A DNA stretch of 8,326 nucleotides from the NCBI GenBank assembly GCA_945827465.1, contig CALZOH010000142.1, positions 1 to 8,326 on the forward strand, read 5' to 3'. Numbering within the stretch: the first letter of the stretch is position 1; each line of letters starts with the position of its first letter. A model generated the notes under the pieces. That model worked only from the letters and a program-made list of their open reading frames with translations, was not told the origin of the DNA and did no database searches. The position numbers were made by a program, and so were the translations under genes. Positions 1 to 7,781 of this stretch are shown one piece after another. The DNA is from an uncultured Prevotellaceae bacterium (GTDB lineage Bacteria > Bacteroidota > Bacteroidia > Bacteroidales > Bacteroidaceae).

Positions 1-23
1 AATTGTAGGGGTACAAAACCATT

Positions 24-95
24 TTACATGACGTGCAAGTAGGTTTCTACAGGGTGTAATTGGGGCTTACATGTCGTGTAAGTAGGTTTCTACAG
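24..95. repeat. Two-copy hairpin-containing direct repeat, 43 bp period
   Basis: A 29-nt unit occurs at 24-52 and again at 67-95, with 27 of 29 bases identical (differences at unit positions 8 and 13) and a 14-nt unrelated spacer at 53-66. Each unit contains a short inverted repeat with the sequence gtag-gttt-ctac. The second copy also has a 6-bp stem, cttaca/tgtaag, around a 5-nt loop at 66-82; in the first copy two bases of this stem are changed. No third copy is visible in the 23 bases to the left or in the sequence after 95, but the window edge is close. The element lies downstream of the terminator of the phosphoesterase gene, so it is not part of that gene. The function is unknown; a remnant of a dispersed repeat family is the likeliest explanation. 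Confidence 0.75.
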
Positions 96-110
96 CTCCT
101 ATTTGCGCAT

Positions 111-155
111 CAACAAAAAAGAAGCCCAACTTCTGCGTTTGAGAAGTTGGGCTTC
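111..155 (-). terminator. Intrinsic terminator of the EEP/metallophosphoesterase gene
   Basis: The arms 121-134 and 142-155 form a perfect 14-bp stem (gaagcccaacttct with its reverse complement) around a 7-nt loop. On the minus strand the stem is followed immediately by a T-run (TTTTTTG, 120 down to 114). It begins 15 bp after the stop codon of the upstream gene. There is no T-run on the plus-strand side, so it acts on minus-strand transcription only. Confidence 0.9.
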
Positions 156-170
156 CTCGTGAGGTGGTGT

Positions 171-2111
171 TTAGAACTTCACTTGAAGTTGTTGATTCTT
201 ATTCTTGGAATACACCATCAACTGCAATTCCTTGCCACGTTTGCTCAATACGGTGACTGTTCCGTTGTTGACTGACGGACCTCCGCCGATGAGCACGGGG
301 TAGCGGCTGCCGTCGGTTCCGTTAGGATAGTATTTGGCTTCGTGGTTGTGAGCTCCGATGGCTACGTTGAAGGGCGCGTTTTTGAGCAGCGGCGACCAGA
401 GTTCGAGGCAGGGCTTGTAGCTGTCGACGTTGCCAAACACCGGGATGTGGCTGATCAAGACGCGATGGGCGGCCTTCTTGAAGGCTTTGCTCTTGAGTTC
501 GGTCTGGAGGAAGTTCACCTGGTCGTTGCGCAGTTGCGTGAAGTCGTTGAGACCGGCATAAACCGGGGTGTCGTCAGGCTTGTCTTCGCCGCAATCGAGC
601 AAGACGAAGCGGGTGTTACCCCAGTTAAAGGCACTATAGGTCTTGTCGTTGTAGTAGCCGATGAGGCTGTGCATGCCGGCAGAGTAGTAATTGCGTATTT
701 CGTGGTTGCCACGCAGGAAGATGATGGGCTTTTCGGCACCGTTCACCTGGTCGGCCAAGCTATGGATGAGGCGGATGGCGTGGTCGCGATTGGAAGGTTC
801 GGACAGACAGTCGCCGTTGAAGATGACGAAGTCGTAAGGCATTCCCTTGACTAAGTCTCTAAGATGGTCAAAGCACTCCTTGTTGTCGTGCAGATCGTTA
901 AAGATAAGGCAGCTGAAATCGGTCTTCTGCTCGTCAGGCGTGGTGAATGAATAGAACTTGGTGCGAATGGTGTCGCCGAAGTGGTTTTCGTATCCCCGTT
1001 TCATGAGCAATTCCACGGCGCAGACGCGGTAGAAATACCGTGTGCCGGCGCGGAGGTTGGTGAGAGAGATGCGATTTTCAATGTCGTAGCAAACTTCTTG
1101 TCCGTCTACCAAGGCGCGCACGGGCTGTGTGTGGAGGGAGTCGGTGCCGAACTCTACCCAGCAGTGGCAAACAGAGTTGGTCTGGAAGAATACATCCATC
1201 GAAGTGGGCGTGGCAAGCTGCAGGTAAGGCTTCGTAGTCATCAACTGAGCAGCGGGTGTGGGCAGGGTGATGTCAACCATCACGGGACGGTGGTCTGATG
1301 CTACCGGTTCATTGATGACGGCATTCATGTTGACCACTGCCGTTTCGTTGATGTATGCCGAGTAACTCTTGTCCGATACACGATTGGGCAGGTTGCGCCG
1401 GCTCGGTTTCTTGTAGATGGCAATGTAGTCAATGCAATCCTTGGGCTTATCAGCCGGGAACGTATTTTCTTTCTCATTGGTGAGAATCTGGAAACGCTCG
1501 CGCATGGCCTTCATGAAAGCCGACTTCGGATAGTCGTTCCAGTCGCCGGCAATGAGGAAGGGCTTGTCAAAGCTCTGGGCCATCTTCTCAATGATGTCGA
1601 TAGAGGCTATTCTCTCCGATTCTTCGAGCGACAGGTGGGTGCAGGCAAAGGCGTAATCCTCAAACTCTGTCACCAAGAGGGTACGTGCCTCCGAACGACC
1701 GGGCAGAGGAACCTGACGTACCCCGATGGGCTTCTTCTTGCTCAAGATACCAACGCCATACTTACCGGTGCTGTAGGGAATACTGGGACCGTAAGTAGCA
1801 AAGTAACCAATTTGGGCAGCTATTTCACCCAGACTGTAGCGCCCCTGGGTGCGTGCTGTGAAGCTGTCGACTTCCTGTACGGCGATGATGTCGGCATTCT
1901 GCTTCTCAAACAACTTGCCGATACGCTCAAAGTCGAGCTTGACGTCCATGCCTTCACCGTGGTGGATGTTATAGCTGACGATGCGCAGCTTCTTAGGCAG
2001 GGCGGTTTGTGCCTTGGTCGGCAGGAATGAGAGGGAGAAGAATAAAAGGAGAACCATGCACAGGGGGCACATGGCAAAGATGGCGTGGGAGTGATAATAA
2101 TGTTTCGTCAT
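171..2111 (-). CDS. Secreted two-domain phosphoesterase: EEP domain fused to metallophosphoesterase
   Basis: This is a 646-residue exported protein carrying two different phosphoesterase folds. Residues 1-35 look like a signal peptide (hydrophobic 17-30, cleavage probably after KAQ). Residues 40-283 are an endonuclease/exonuclease/phosphatase (DNase I-like) domain with the expected residues N48 (SYN), E80 (QEVD), H159 (THLS), D190 and N192 (GDWN), D228 and D273-H274 (SDHRP). Residues 293-391 resemble the fibronectin-like N-domain of purple acid phosphatases, starting KPYLQ...SMDVFFQT. Residues 399-620 are a calcineurin-like metallophosphoesterase with D406 and H408 (DLH), D434 (NGD), N469-H470-E471 (GNHE), H555 (SHIP), H588 and H590 (AHNH), so its usual metal ligands are all present. 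The tyrosine expected after GD in true purple acid phosphatases is missing, so I call it only a generic metallophosphoesterase. The start at 2111 puts the signal peptide at the N-terminus. It is probably co-transcribed with the paralogous EEP gene upstream (78-bp gap). There is no T9SS-like tail. The substrate is unknown; the protein is probably periplasmic or extracellular. Confidence 0.9.
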   Translation of the reverse strand: MTKHYYHSHAIFAMCPLCMVLLLFFSLSFLPTKAQTALPKKLRIVSYNIHHGEGMDVKLDFERIGKLFEKQNADIIAVQEVDSFTARTQGRYSLGEIAAQIGYFATYGPSIPYSTGKYGVGILSKKKPIGVRQVPLPGRSEARTLLVTEFEDYAFACTHLSLEESERIASIDIIEKMAQSFDKPFLIAGDWNDYPKSAFMKAMRERFQILTNEKENTFPADKPKDCIDYIAIYKKPSRRNLPNRVSDKSYSAYINETAVVNMNAVINEPVASDHRPVMVDITLPTPAAQLMTTKPYLQLATPTSMDVFFQTNSVCHCWVEFGTDSLHTQPVRALVDGQEVCYDIENRISLTNLRAGTRYFYRVCAVELLMKRGYENHFGDTIRTKFYSFTTPDEQKTDFSCLIFNDLHDNKECFDHLRDLVKGMPYDFVIFNGDCLSEPSNRDHAIRLIHSLADQVNGAEKPIIFLRGNHEIRNYYSAGMHSLIGYYNDKTYSAFNWGNTRFVLLDCGEDKPDDTPVYAGLNDFTQLRNDQVNFLQTELKSKAFKKAAHRVLISHIPVFGNVDSYKPCLELWSPLLKNAPFNVAIGAHNHEAKYYPNGTDGSRYPVLIGGGPSVNNGTVTVLSKRGKELQLMVYSKNKNQQLQVKF

Positions 2112-2189
2112 GATAGAGATAAATTATGGGGTAGATGATAAGATACTTAATTGGAGTGAGGCAATCCTTCGTTGTGTTGAAAGGGTGGT

Positions 2190-3143
2190 TTAACGCTTGA
2201 TATACTTCTTTCCGTTTTGGATAAAGATGCCATTCCCCGATGTGGAGTTGATGCGGCGTCCTTGCAGGTCATATCGGGGACCGTCGGTGGTTGCCGCGTC
2301 CATAAAGAAAGGAGTCACCCAATCGGGCTGAGGGATGGTGAAGGTTACCTTAGCCATCACCGGTCGGTGGTCGGAAGCCGTTGGCTCGTTCAGTACGTAG
2401 GTCAAGTCGGTTGTAGCCGACATTTCACCGCCCTCTAACGGCGTATCCTTATAGATGGCAATGTAGTCGATGCAATCCGTAGGCTTATTGGCCGGGAAAG
2501 TAGGCTTGCTGGTGTCGGTGAGAATCTGGAACTTCTTCTTCATAGCCGTAAGAAAGGCCGAAGTAGGCTCGGCGTTCCAGTCACCGGCCACGATGAATGG
2601 CTTGTTGTACTCGGCAGCCGTGTTGGCAATGATGGTGGCCGATTTGTTGCGCTCCTGTTCATCGAGCGACAGGTGGGTGCAGGCAAAGACGTAGTTGTCA
2701 AACTCGGTAATGAGCAGGGTGCGTGCCTCTGATGCACCGGGCAGGGGAACCTGGCGGGTGCGGATAGGAGCCTTTTTACTGAGAATACCGACCCCGTACT
2801 TACCCGTCTGATAAGGAATGCAAGGGCCGTAAGTGTCGACGTAACCAATCTGCTTGGCGATAAGTCCCAACCCATAGGTGTAGTTGGCGCGTGTGGTGGA
2901 GCTGTCTACTTCTTGCACGGCCACCACATCGGGCATCACCGACTTGATTACAGTGCCCAAGCGGGCAAAATCTATCTTATTGTCCAGCCCAAGCCCATGC
3001 CGAATGTTGTAAGAAACAACACGAAGGGTTTGAGTTGATGTGGTTTGAGCCTGCGAAGGCAGGTAGGAGAAGAGGGCAATCAGCAGTAGAGGCTGAATCC
3101 ATCTCTTTATATGAAAAATAGTGAGATTGTAGTAGTATGACAT
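2190..3143 (-). CDS. Secreted endonuclease/exonuclease/phosphatase (EEP) family protein
   Basis: A 317-residue protein from the chosen start. Residues 1-33 form a signal peptide with hydrophobic core PLLLIALFSYLP and probable cleavage after QAQ. Residues 40-270 are a DNase I-like EEP domain with N46 (SYNIRHG), E78 (QEVD), H157 (THLS), D188 and N190 (GDWN), D226 and D258-H259 (SDHRP) all present, so it should be catalytically competent as a metal-dependent phosphodiesterase or phosphatase. The last about 30 residues (YDLQGRRIN...GIFIQNGKKYIKR) resemble a short T9SS type A sorting tail, suggesting surface export. The reading frame stays open up to 3233, adding 30 residues, but that longer start lies inside the terminator of the preceding gene and upstream of the likely promoter, so ATG at 3141-3143 is preferred. 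The EEP domain is about 64% identical (96 of 150 by eye, no gaps) to that of the downstream gene. The 78 bp between the two show no terminator or promoter, so an operon is likely. The substrate cannot be told from sequence. Confidence 0.88.
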   Translation of the reverse strand: MSYYYNLTIFHIKRWIQPLLLIALFSYLPSQAQTTSTQTLRVVSYNIRHGLGLDNKIDFARLGTVIKSVMPDVVAVQEVDSSTTRANYTYGLGLIAKQIGYVDTYGPCIPYQTGKYGVGILSKKAPIRTRQVPLPGASEARTLLITEFDNYVFACTHLSLDEQERNKSATIIANTAAEYNKPFIVAGDWNAEPTSAFLTAMKKKFQILTDTSKPTFPANKPTDCIDYIAIYKDTPLEGGEMSATTDLTYVLNEPTASDHRPVMAKVTFTIPQPDWVTPFFMDAATTDGPRYDLQGRRINSTSGNGIFIQNGKKYIKR

Positions 3144-3169
3144 TAGATATGTTGTTAATATTAAGTACG

Positions 3170-3177
3170 CAAAATTA
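3170..3177 (-). promoter_or_regulatory. Probable Bacteroidota -7 promoter element of the EEP operon
   Basis: On the minus strand this reads TAATTTTG, matching the TAnnTTTG -7 consensus of Bacteroidota promoters. It lies 26 nt before the ATG at 3143, so transcription would start near 3163-3165 with a 5' leader of about 20 nt. No convincing TTTG -33 element is seen at the usual spacing. Its location between the upstream terminator and the gene supports it. Confidence 0.45.
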
Positions 3178-3224
3178 ATAATAAAGAACGAGTTAATCGC
3201 CATAAAAGCCGGCAAAATCCCATG

Positions 3225-3262
3225 ATAAAACAAAAGCGCGGGCTTTTGAGTAAGCCCGCGCT
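3225..3262 (-). terminator. Intrinsic terminator of the large modular protein gene
   Basis: The arms 3235-3245 and 3252-3262 form a perfect 11-bp GC-rich stem (agcgcgggctt) with a 6-nt loop. On the minus strand it is followed by TTTGTTTTAT. It starts 25 bp after the stop codon of the 1484-residue gene and separates that gene from the EEP operon. Confidence 0.9.
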
Positions 3263-3287
3263 CATGTGATAGATGGTTGTAATCAAC

Positions 3288-6200
3288 TTACTTTACCGAA
3301 ATCTTCTTTTTGCCAACGATGTAAATACCCTTGTTCAGACCCTTGAGGGCGTCAGAAGCCTTTGCATTGCGCTTAACCAACTTGCCGTCGATGGTGTAAA
3401 CATTGGAGTTGGTGGCATTCTTCACTGCGATAGCATTCTTCACAGCGTTGATGATGTCACCAGTAGTTACTTCGAGGTCAGCTGCACCTTCACCGTTAAC
3501 AACTTGTTTCGGATCGAGGTAACCGCTGCGAGCGGAGATAGAAACCTTACCGGTAGTTGCGGTCAACGCGCTGTTTACGAAGATACCCATACCCGGAGCT
3601 TCAACTGTCATACCCTGGAGTGTACCAACCAAACCGTTGGCAACAACAGCAGAAGTATCGGTTACGTTCTCAGGAGTAGCAAGTACAATCGGGAACTGAC
3701 CGTTTTCTTCTACGCTTTCACCCGTTACGATGATGAACGGCTCACCGGCTTCAAAGTCGGTCTTGGCAACCAGACCCAGAGTAGTACCTTCCTCTGAAGT
3801 AGTCAGGCTGTGTACACCGTAAGTCTGAGCACCGTCGTTGAGTTCAACGATAGACAAGTCACCAGCGGTAGCAAACGGCAAGGTCATGATCTGAGTAGTA
3901 GATGCGGGGAACCAGTTAATGGTCAAAACATCTGATTCAGCAGGAACGAACTTCCAGCTCTGCTGGTGATCGGTAGCCGAAGTCCAGATAAAGGCAGTCT
4001 GAGTAGATTGGTCAGCCTTCAATGAAGTGTAAGGAGCATCGGTAACAGCAGCGGGCTGCAAGCGGAATCCACCCTGACCGTAGTAAATCAGCTTGTATGG
4101 ATCAGGAGTATGAGCGGTTACAACAGAACCGGCACCAATGTTGCCCTTGTATCCACCCCAGTACTGACCGGTACCCAAGCTCTGGATGTAGAACTGATGT
4201 TCTTCGCCCTCAACCGGAACAAGACGCCATACAGCATACGGGTCGGTTTCAGGAGCATTAGTAGCAATTGGATAGGGACCCAGGTTCAGTTTAGCACCTA
4301 CATTGAGGTCAGAGAGATAGACAGGCTGATCGATAGCATATTCACGAACAGAACCTGTAACGATGGTGTACCATGTATTGGCAGCAGGATAAGCTACGTG
4401 AGCAGACAAAGCATCATAAGCTTCAGCAAACTTCGCGATGGCTTCCTTGATTTGTGACTGGTAAGGCTGAACGGGGTCAACGAGCGCCTTAGCTGCCTTA
4501 ACGGCCTGAGCATACTCTTCGATGGCTTCATCCGAATCCACATAACCTACTTCGTCACCCGACACGGCGTTAATGGCGATGTCATGGTAGAAGTTGTAGA
4601 GGTTGACGAGTTCGGTCGTATCGGCAAACAGACTGTTCACCAAGTCTACGGCATTGCGCAGTTCAACAATCTTAGAATCGTCGAGCATGTGGAGCGGTTC
4701 GATAGCTTCAGCTGCATCGATGAGGGCCTTCATGGCGTCAACGGCAGTCGTAATGTCCTTGTTGTAATTGTACTGAATACGTTCGGGGTCCAAACCTTGG
4801 AAGAGCTGCCATTCAGCTACGTTCCAGGTGATACCGGTAATTTCAGGGCTGTTGAATACACGGGCTGTATGATTACCGGCCATGGCGGTATTCTTGATCA
4901 CAAAGCGGATGTATTTGTAGCTGTCGCCAAGGTCGATGACTGGCGAAATGTACTTCGCACCCGGAGTGGCATCCGGCATATTCTCATTCAATTCGGTGAT
5001 ACGTGTCCACTGGTCAATCTCAGCCTGATCGGTGCTGGCACCAAGCTCGTCACTATTGGTGGCATACACCTCGATATCGGTCGGGTTGTCAACGATGGTG
5101 GTACCCGTACGACCAATGTACTCGAACCAGAATTTGTTGACCGGAGCCTTCAAAGCTACTTGCAGGTTGTGATAGCCGGTACCGGTGTACTGAAACTTGG
5201 TCGGGTCAAGACCCTGTAAGGTCTGTTCCCACTCATCAGCAGTAATGGTAGCACTCTGCATGGCCGTAGCATTCCAGATAGAGTGGAAGTTGTAGTTATA
5301 ATGCGTCTCACCATCGATGAGGTGCTCAAACGAACCGTGGTCAGAAATAGACATGCTGTTGGCGCTGAACTGACCGGCGTCAGTAACCAAGGTCTCGCGA
5401 GTACCGAGAGAAGCGGTGTAGAGGCTGTTGGCCTGGGCCAATACGGTTGCTAACTCTGCATCGAGGGCTTCACGATCCACATAAAGGTCATTCACCGTCT
5501 TGATAGCAGCAGCCAATGTTGTAATGTCGGCCTCGGTGGCAGTCTTGTCCTTGATCTTGGTAGCAGCTGCATTCACCAATTCTTTCAAGTTGTCTACGGC
5601 TTCCTTCATGCCGGCTACAGTGTTATACTCAGAGTTCTCTGTCGGATTAGGATTGTAGAACTGAAGCTCTTCAATATTGAAAGTAACACCTGTCTTGAAC
5701 GGATTGGCGAAGTTGCGATTTACATGCATGTTGGTGGTTTCGCGAACTACCAAACGTACATACTTGTAAGACTCGCCAAAGAGGATGGTCGGAGATACAT
5801 AGTGCACACCAGGAATGTTAGGAATGGTCTTGTCGATGATGTCGGCAACGTGTACCCACTCGGTAGAGTCACCGGCTGCAGTGCTGGCACCAAGAGCATC
5901 ATCATTGGTTACGTATACACCAATGTTGTTCGGGGTGTCATGATAAGCAGAAGTACCGGCGCGACCGTAGAATTCGAAGAAGAAGCGGTCGATAGGCTCG
6001 TTCAAAGTAACCTGGAGGTTGTGATAACCAATGCCTTCATAAGTAGGATCAGCAAAATTGGTACTCCAAGCGGACTCAAACTCAGAAGAATAATCGATGA
6101 TACCATCGATCAGAACACTGTTGTCTTGAGTCTTGGCGTTAGAAGTAATCTGAGAACCGGCTGTGATCAACTTCACATAGTCGTACACCTTGGGAAGAAC

Positions 6201-7742
6201 CTGGTTGGCTGTATCCACAAAGGCTTTCAAACGGTTGGCCAATATTTGGGCAGGACCTGCATTGGTCAGATTGGCGATTTGTGCTTCGTCAGTTACATGG
6301 CGTAAGAACCAAGCCGAAGCTCCGTTGGCGCCACCGTTCCAATGTACGATAGTACCACTGACACCATTACCTGAAAGATGACCTTCGGTGTGATAAGCCT
6401 CCGAGAAGTCGGCATTCGCAATATTCCACTGCGAAGAGCCGGCAATTAGGTTGAAGATTTGCGGAACCACTTGCTCGGCAGTCATACCGACACGAGCACT
6501 GGTCTTACCACCATTGCCAATGTACAATCCGGTGGCCACATTCTGTACGGAATAGGTGTCATCGCCCAAATTAGTCACCTTGAAGAGTTGCATCGGGTCG
6601 TTCGGATCGTAGTTACCCCATGCCAATCCATTTTGTACATTAACGGTCATGGCCTTTTCCACTCCCTGATAGGCTTCATATTGCGTGTAGGCATTGACGA
6701 TGTTGTAGTAACCGTCGGTGATAGCATTTCGGCAAGCATGGAGTTCATTCAATGATGTCAACAACTTATCGCGCATTTCCTTGCAAGCATCACGAGTTGG
6801 AGTTCCGTTGTAGAGAAGATCTTGGGCCTCCATCAGGGTTGTTTCATAGGCTACTTGATATTTGTCGAGGTTTTCTTGTGTGTATCCACCCGGATCATTG
6901 CTGACGATGAACTGCTCATTGGCTTTAAGCAGACTGTCAACCGTGTTTTCCAGCAATACGATGGGGCTGGTGGGTACATTGACCGTCTCGAAAAGAGCAG
7001 CTACCTCATCAGCGGAGAGGGCATGACCGTAAACACGGGCAATGGCCACTTCACCACTCCATGCCGTGTTGGCGTCGGTGGCGCTACTGGGGTCGCCACC
7101 AATGGCAAGCCAGGTACAACCGCTTGATGGGAACTGGAAGTTTCCCGGAGCGTCAACTTCTCCCTTAAATTCTCCATTGACGTAAATGGCAGCTTTCCCT
7201 CTGTTTTTATCGTAAGTTCCGATTACGTGATAGAAAACTCGTGGAGCGGGAACGACTCCACTCGCAGCCCAACGATAAGCACCGGTGTGAGGCAGGAATA
7301 CAAATTCATGAGTTTCCTTTTTCAGCAAGAAACCGGTTCCACCTCCCTGATGGCCCGAGAAAGGCTTGTACTCGCTGGTAGCAAAATCAGTGTAGTCGGC
7401 CATGACGAGCATTTCCAACGAGTGACCATTGGTGAGCGCATCTCTGAAAGCTTGGTTCTCGGTGTAGTCAATCTTGTAGAAAGCATTGCAATTGCCGCCA
7501 AACGGATTCGCAAACTTGGGAACTACGCGTTTGTAGTCCTCATTGTAATACATGGTCAGGTTTTCTTGTCCGACCACCTGAACAACGTTCTCCATTGGAG
7601 ATTTGTCAACAGCCGTACCGTCTTCAAGGAACTCAACGTCCAACAAGTCGGCTTTTGGGATGTTGTCATCTGCAGCACTACTAAGCGGGAACAGTAGTCC
7701 CAAGAGTGCCATACCCATTGTAAGAGTAAATTTTTTCATCAT
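3288..7742 (-). CDS. Large secreted modular surface protein (LamG, ricin-like and discoidin-like modules, T9SS-like tail)
   Basis: A 1484-residue protein. Residues 1-23 are a signal peptide (MMKKFTLTMGMALLGLLFPL, cleavage near SSA-A) with no lipobox cysteine. Residues about 95-252 look like a LamG/concanavalin A-like domain (YHVIGTYDKNRGKAAIYVNG, then WSGEVAIARVYGHALSADEV). Residues 262-340 are helical. Residues 341-485 resemble a ricin-type beta-trefoil region (VTNLGDDTYSVQNVATGLYI). Residues 486-527 are helical. Residues 528-697 and 785-982 are two related discoidin (F5/8 C)-like modules separated by a helical FIVAR-like linker at 704-782. Residues 994-1117 are helical. Residues 1118-1268 are a second ricin-like region (WRLVPVEGEEHQFYIQSLGT). 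Residues 1272-1410 are a beta-rich domain, and 1447-1484 form a T9SS type A-like sorting tail (VYTIDGKLVKR...KGIYIVGKKKISVK). I see no catalytic motif. The inferred role is binding of glycans or host molecules at the cell surface, although a hydrolase fold beyond recognition cannot be excluded. It has its own promoter and a strong terminator, so it appears monocistronic. Assignment of the lectin-like regions is less sure than that of LamG and the duplicated modules. Confidence 0.88.
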   Translation of the reverse strand: MMKKFTLTMGMALLGLLFPLSSAADDNIPKADLLDVEFLEDGTAVDKSPMENVVQVVGQENLTMYYNEDYKRVVPKFANPFGGNCNAFYKIDYTENQAFRDALTNGHSLEMLVMADYTDFATSEYKPFSGHQGGGTGFLLKKETHEFVFLPHTGAYRWAASGVVPAPRVFYHVIGTYDKNRGKAAIYVNGEFKGEVDAPGNFQFPSSGCTWLAIGGDPSSATDANTAWSGEVAIARVYGHALSADEVAALFETVNVPTSPIVLLENTVDSLLKANEQFIVSNDPGGYTQENLDKYQVAYETTLMEAQDLLYNGTPTRDACKEMRDKLLTSLNELHACRNAITDGYYNIVNAYTQYEAYQGVEKAMTVNVQNGLAWGNYDPNDPMQLFKVTNLGDDTYSVQNVATGLYIGNGGKTSARVGMTAEQVVPQIFNLIAGSSQWNIANADFSEAYHTEGHLSGNGVSGTIVHWNGGANGASAWFLRHVTDEAQIANLTNAGPAQILANRLKAFVDTANQVLPKVYDYVKLITAGSQITSNAKTQDNSVLIDGIIDYSSEFESAWSTNFADPTYEGIGYHNLQVTLNEPIDRFFFEFYGRAGTSAYHDTPNNIGVYVTNDDALGASTAAGDSTEWVHVADIIDKTIPNIPGVHYVSPTILFGESYKYVRLVVRETTNMHVNRNFANPFKTGVTFNIEELQFYNPNPTENSEYNTVAGMKEAVDNLKELVNAAATKIKDKTATEADITTLAAAIKTVNDLYVDREALDAELATVLAQANSLYTASLGTRETLVTDAGQFSANSMSISDHGSFEHLIDGETHYNYNFHSIWNATAMQSATITADEWEQTLQGLDPTKFQYTGTGYHNLQVALKAPVNKFWFEYIGRTGTTIVDNPTDIEVYATNSDELGASTDQAEIDQWTRITELNENMPDATPGAKYISPVIDLGDSYKYIRFVIKNTAMAGNHTARVFNSPEITGITWNVAEWQLFQGLDPERIQYNYNKDITTAVDAMKALIDAAEAIEPLHMLDDSKIVELRNAVDLVNSLFADTTELVNLYNFYHDIAINAVSGDEVGYVDSDEAIEEYAQAVKAAKALVDPVQPYQSQIKEAIAKFAEAYDALSAHVAYPAANTWYTIVTGSVREYAIDQPVYLSDLNVGAKLNLGPYPIATNAPETDPYAVWRLVPVEGEEHQFYIQSLGTGQYWGGYKGNIGAGSVVTAHTPDPYKLIYYGQGGFRLQPAAVTDAPYTSLKADQSTQTAFIWTSATDHQQSWKFVPAESDVLTINWFPASTTQIMTLPFATAGDLSIVELNDGAQTYGVHSLTTSEEGTTLGLVAKTDFEAGEPFIIVTGESVEENGQFPIVLATPENVTDTSAVVANGLVGTLQGMTVEAPGMGIFVNSALTATTGKVSISARSGYLDPKQVVNGEGAADLEVTTGDIINAVKNAIAVKNATNSNVYTIDGKLVKRNAKASDALKGLNKGIYIVGKKKISVK
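4797..6161 (-). repeat. Intragenic duplicated discoidin-like modules (two copies)
   Basis: The coding segments 5652-6161 (residues 528-697) and 4797-5390 (residues 785-982) encode related modules. Shared landmarks, in the same order, are GYHNLQVTL / GYHNLQVAL, FFFEFYGRAGT / FWFEYIGRTGT, VYVTNDDALGAST / VYATNSDELGAST, YVSPTILFGESYKYVRLVV / YISPVIDLGDSYKYIRFVI, and a final TFNIEELQFY / TWNVAEWQLF. The copies have diverged in length before the first landmark; the second has an insertion around residues 825-847. This points to an old internal duplication rather than a recent one. Confidence 0.8.
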
Positions 7743-7773
7743 ACTTACTTAATTTGATTGGTTGTATACGATG

Positions 7774-7781
7774 CAAATTTA
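7774..7781 (-). promoter_or_regulatory. Probable -7 promoter element of the large modular protein gene
   Basis: The minus strand reads TAAATTTG, matching TAnnTTTG, 31 nt before the ATG at 7742. The expected start of transcription is near 7767-7769, giving a leader of about 25 nt. The surrounding DNA is very AT-rich and no clear -33 TTTG is present. The rest of the intergenic DNA (7743-7917) shows only weak inverted repeats and no convincing terminator for the remnant upstream. Confidence 0.5.

Noticed and set aside
24..95. Possible CRISPR array, from 29-nt near-identical repeats
   Set aside because: Only two copies, the spacer is just 14 nt, and no cas genes are present.
342..854. Plus-strand open frame of 170 codons
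   Set aside because: It is entirely antisense to the metallophosphoesterase domain, whose catalytic motifs are intact on the minus strand.
171..2111. Naming the second domain of the fusion a true purple acid phosphatase
   Set aside because: The N-domain resemblance is good, but the GD motif is followed by CLSE and lacks the iron-ligating tyrosine of purple enzymes.
2007..2111. Lipoprotein signal peptide in the fusion protein, because of cysteines at residues 15 and 18
   Set aside because: A long hydrophobic stretch continues after both cysteines and a standard cleavage site follows (KAQ), so an ordinary signal peptide fits better.
4584..6305. Plus-strand open frames of 211 and 193 codons (4584-5219 and 5724-6305)
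   Set aside because: They lie opposite the large modular gene, and resemble each other only because they overlie its duplicated modules. They have no signal peptide, promoter or family resemblance.
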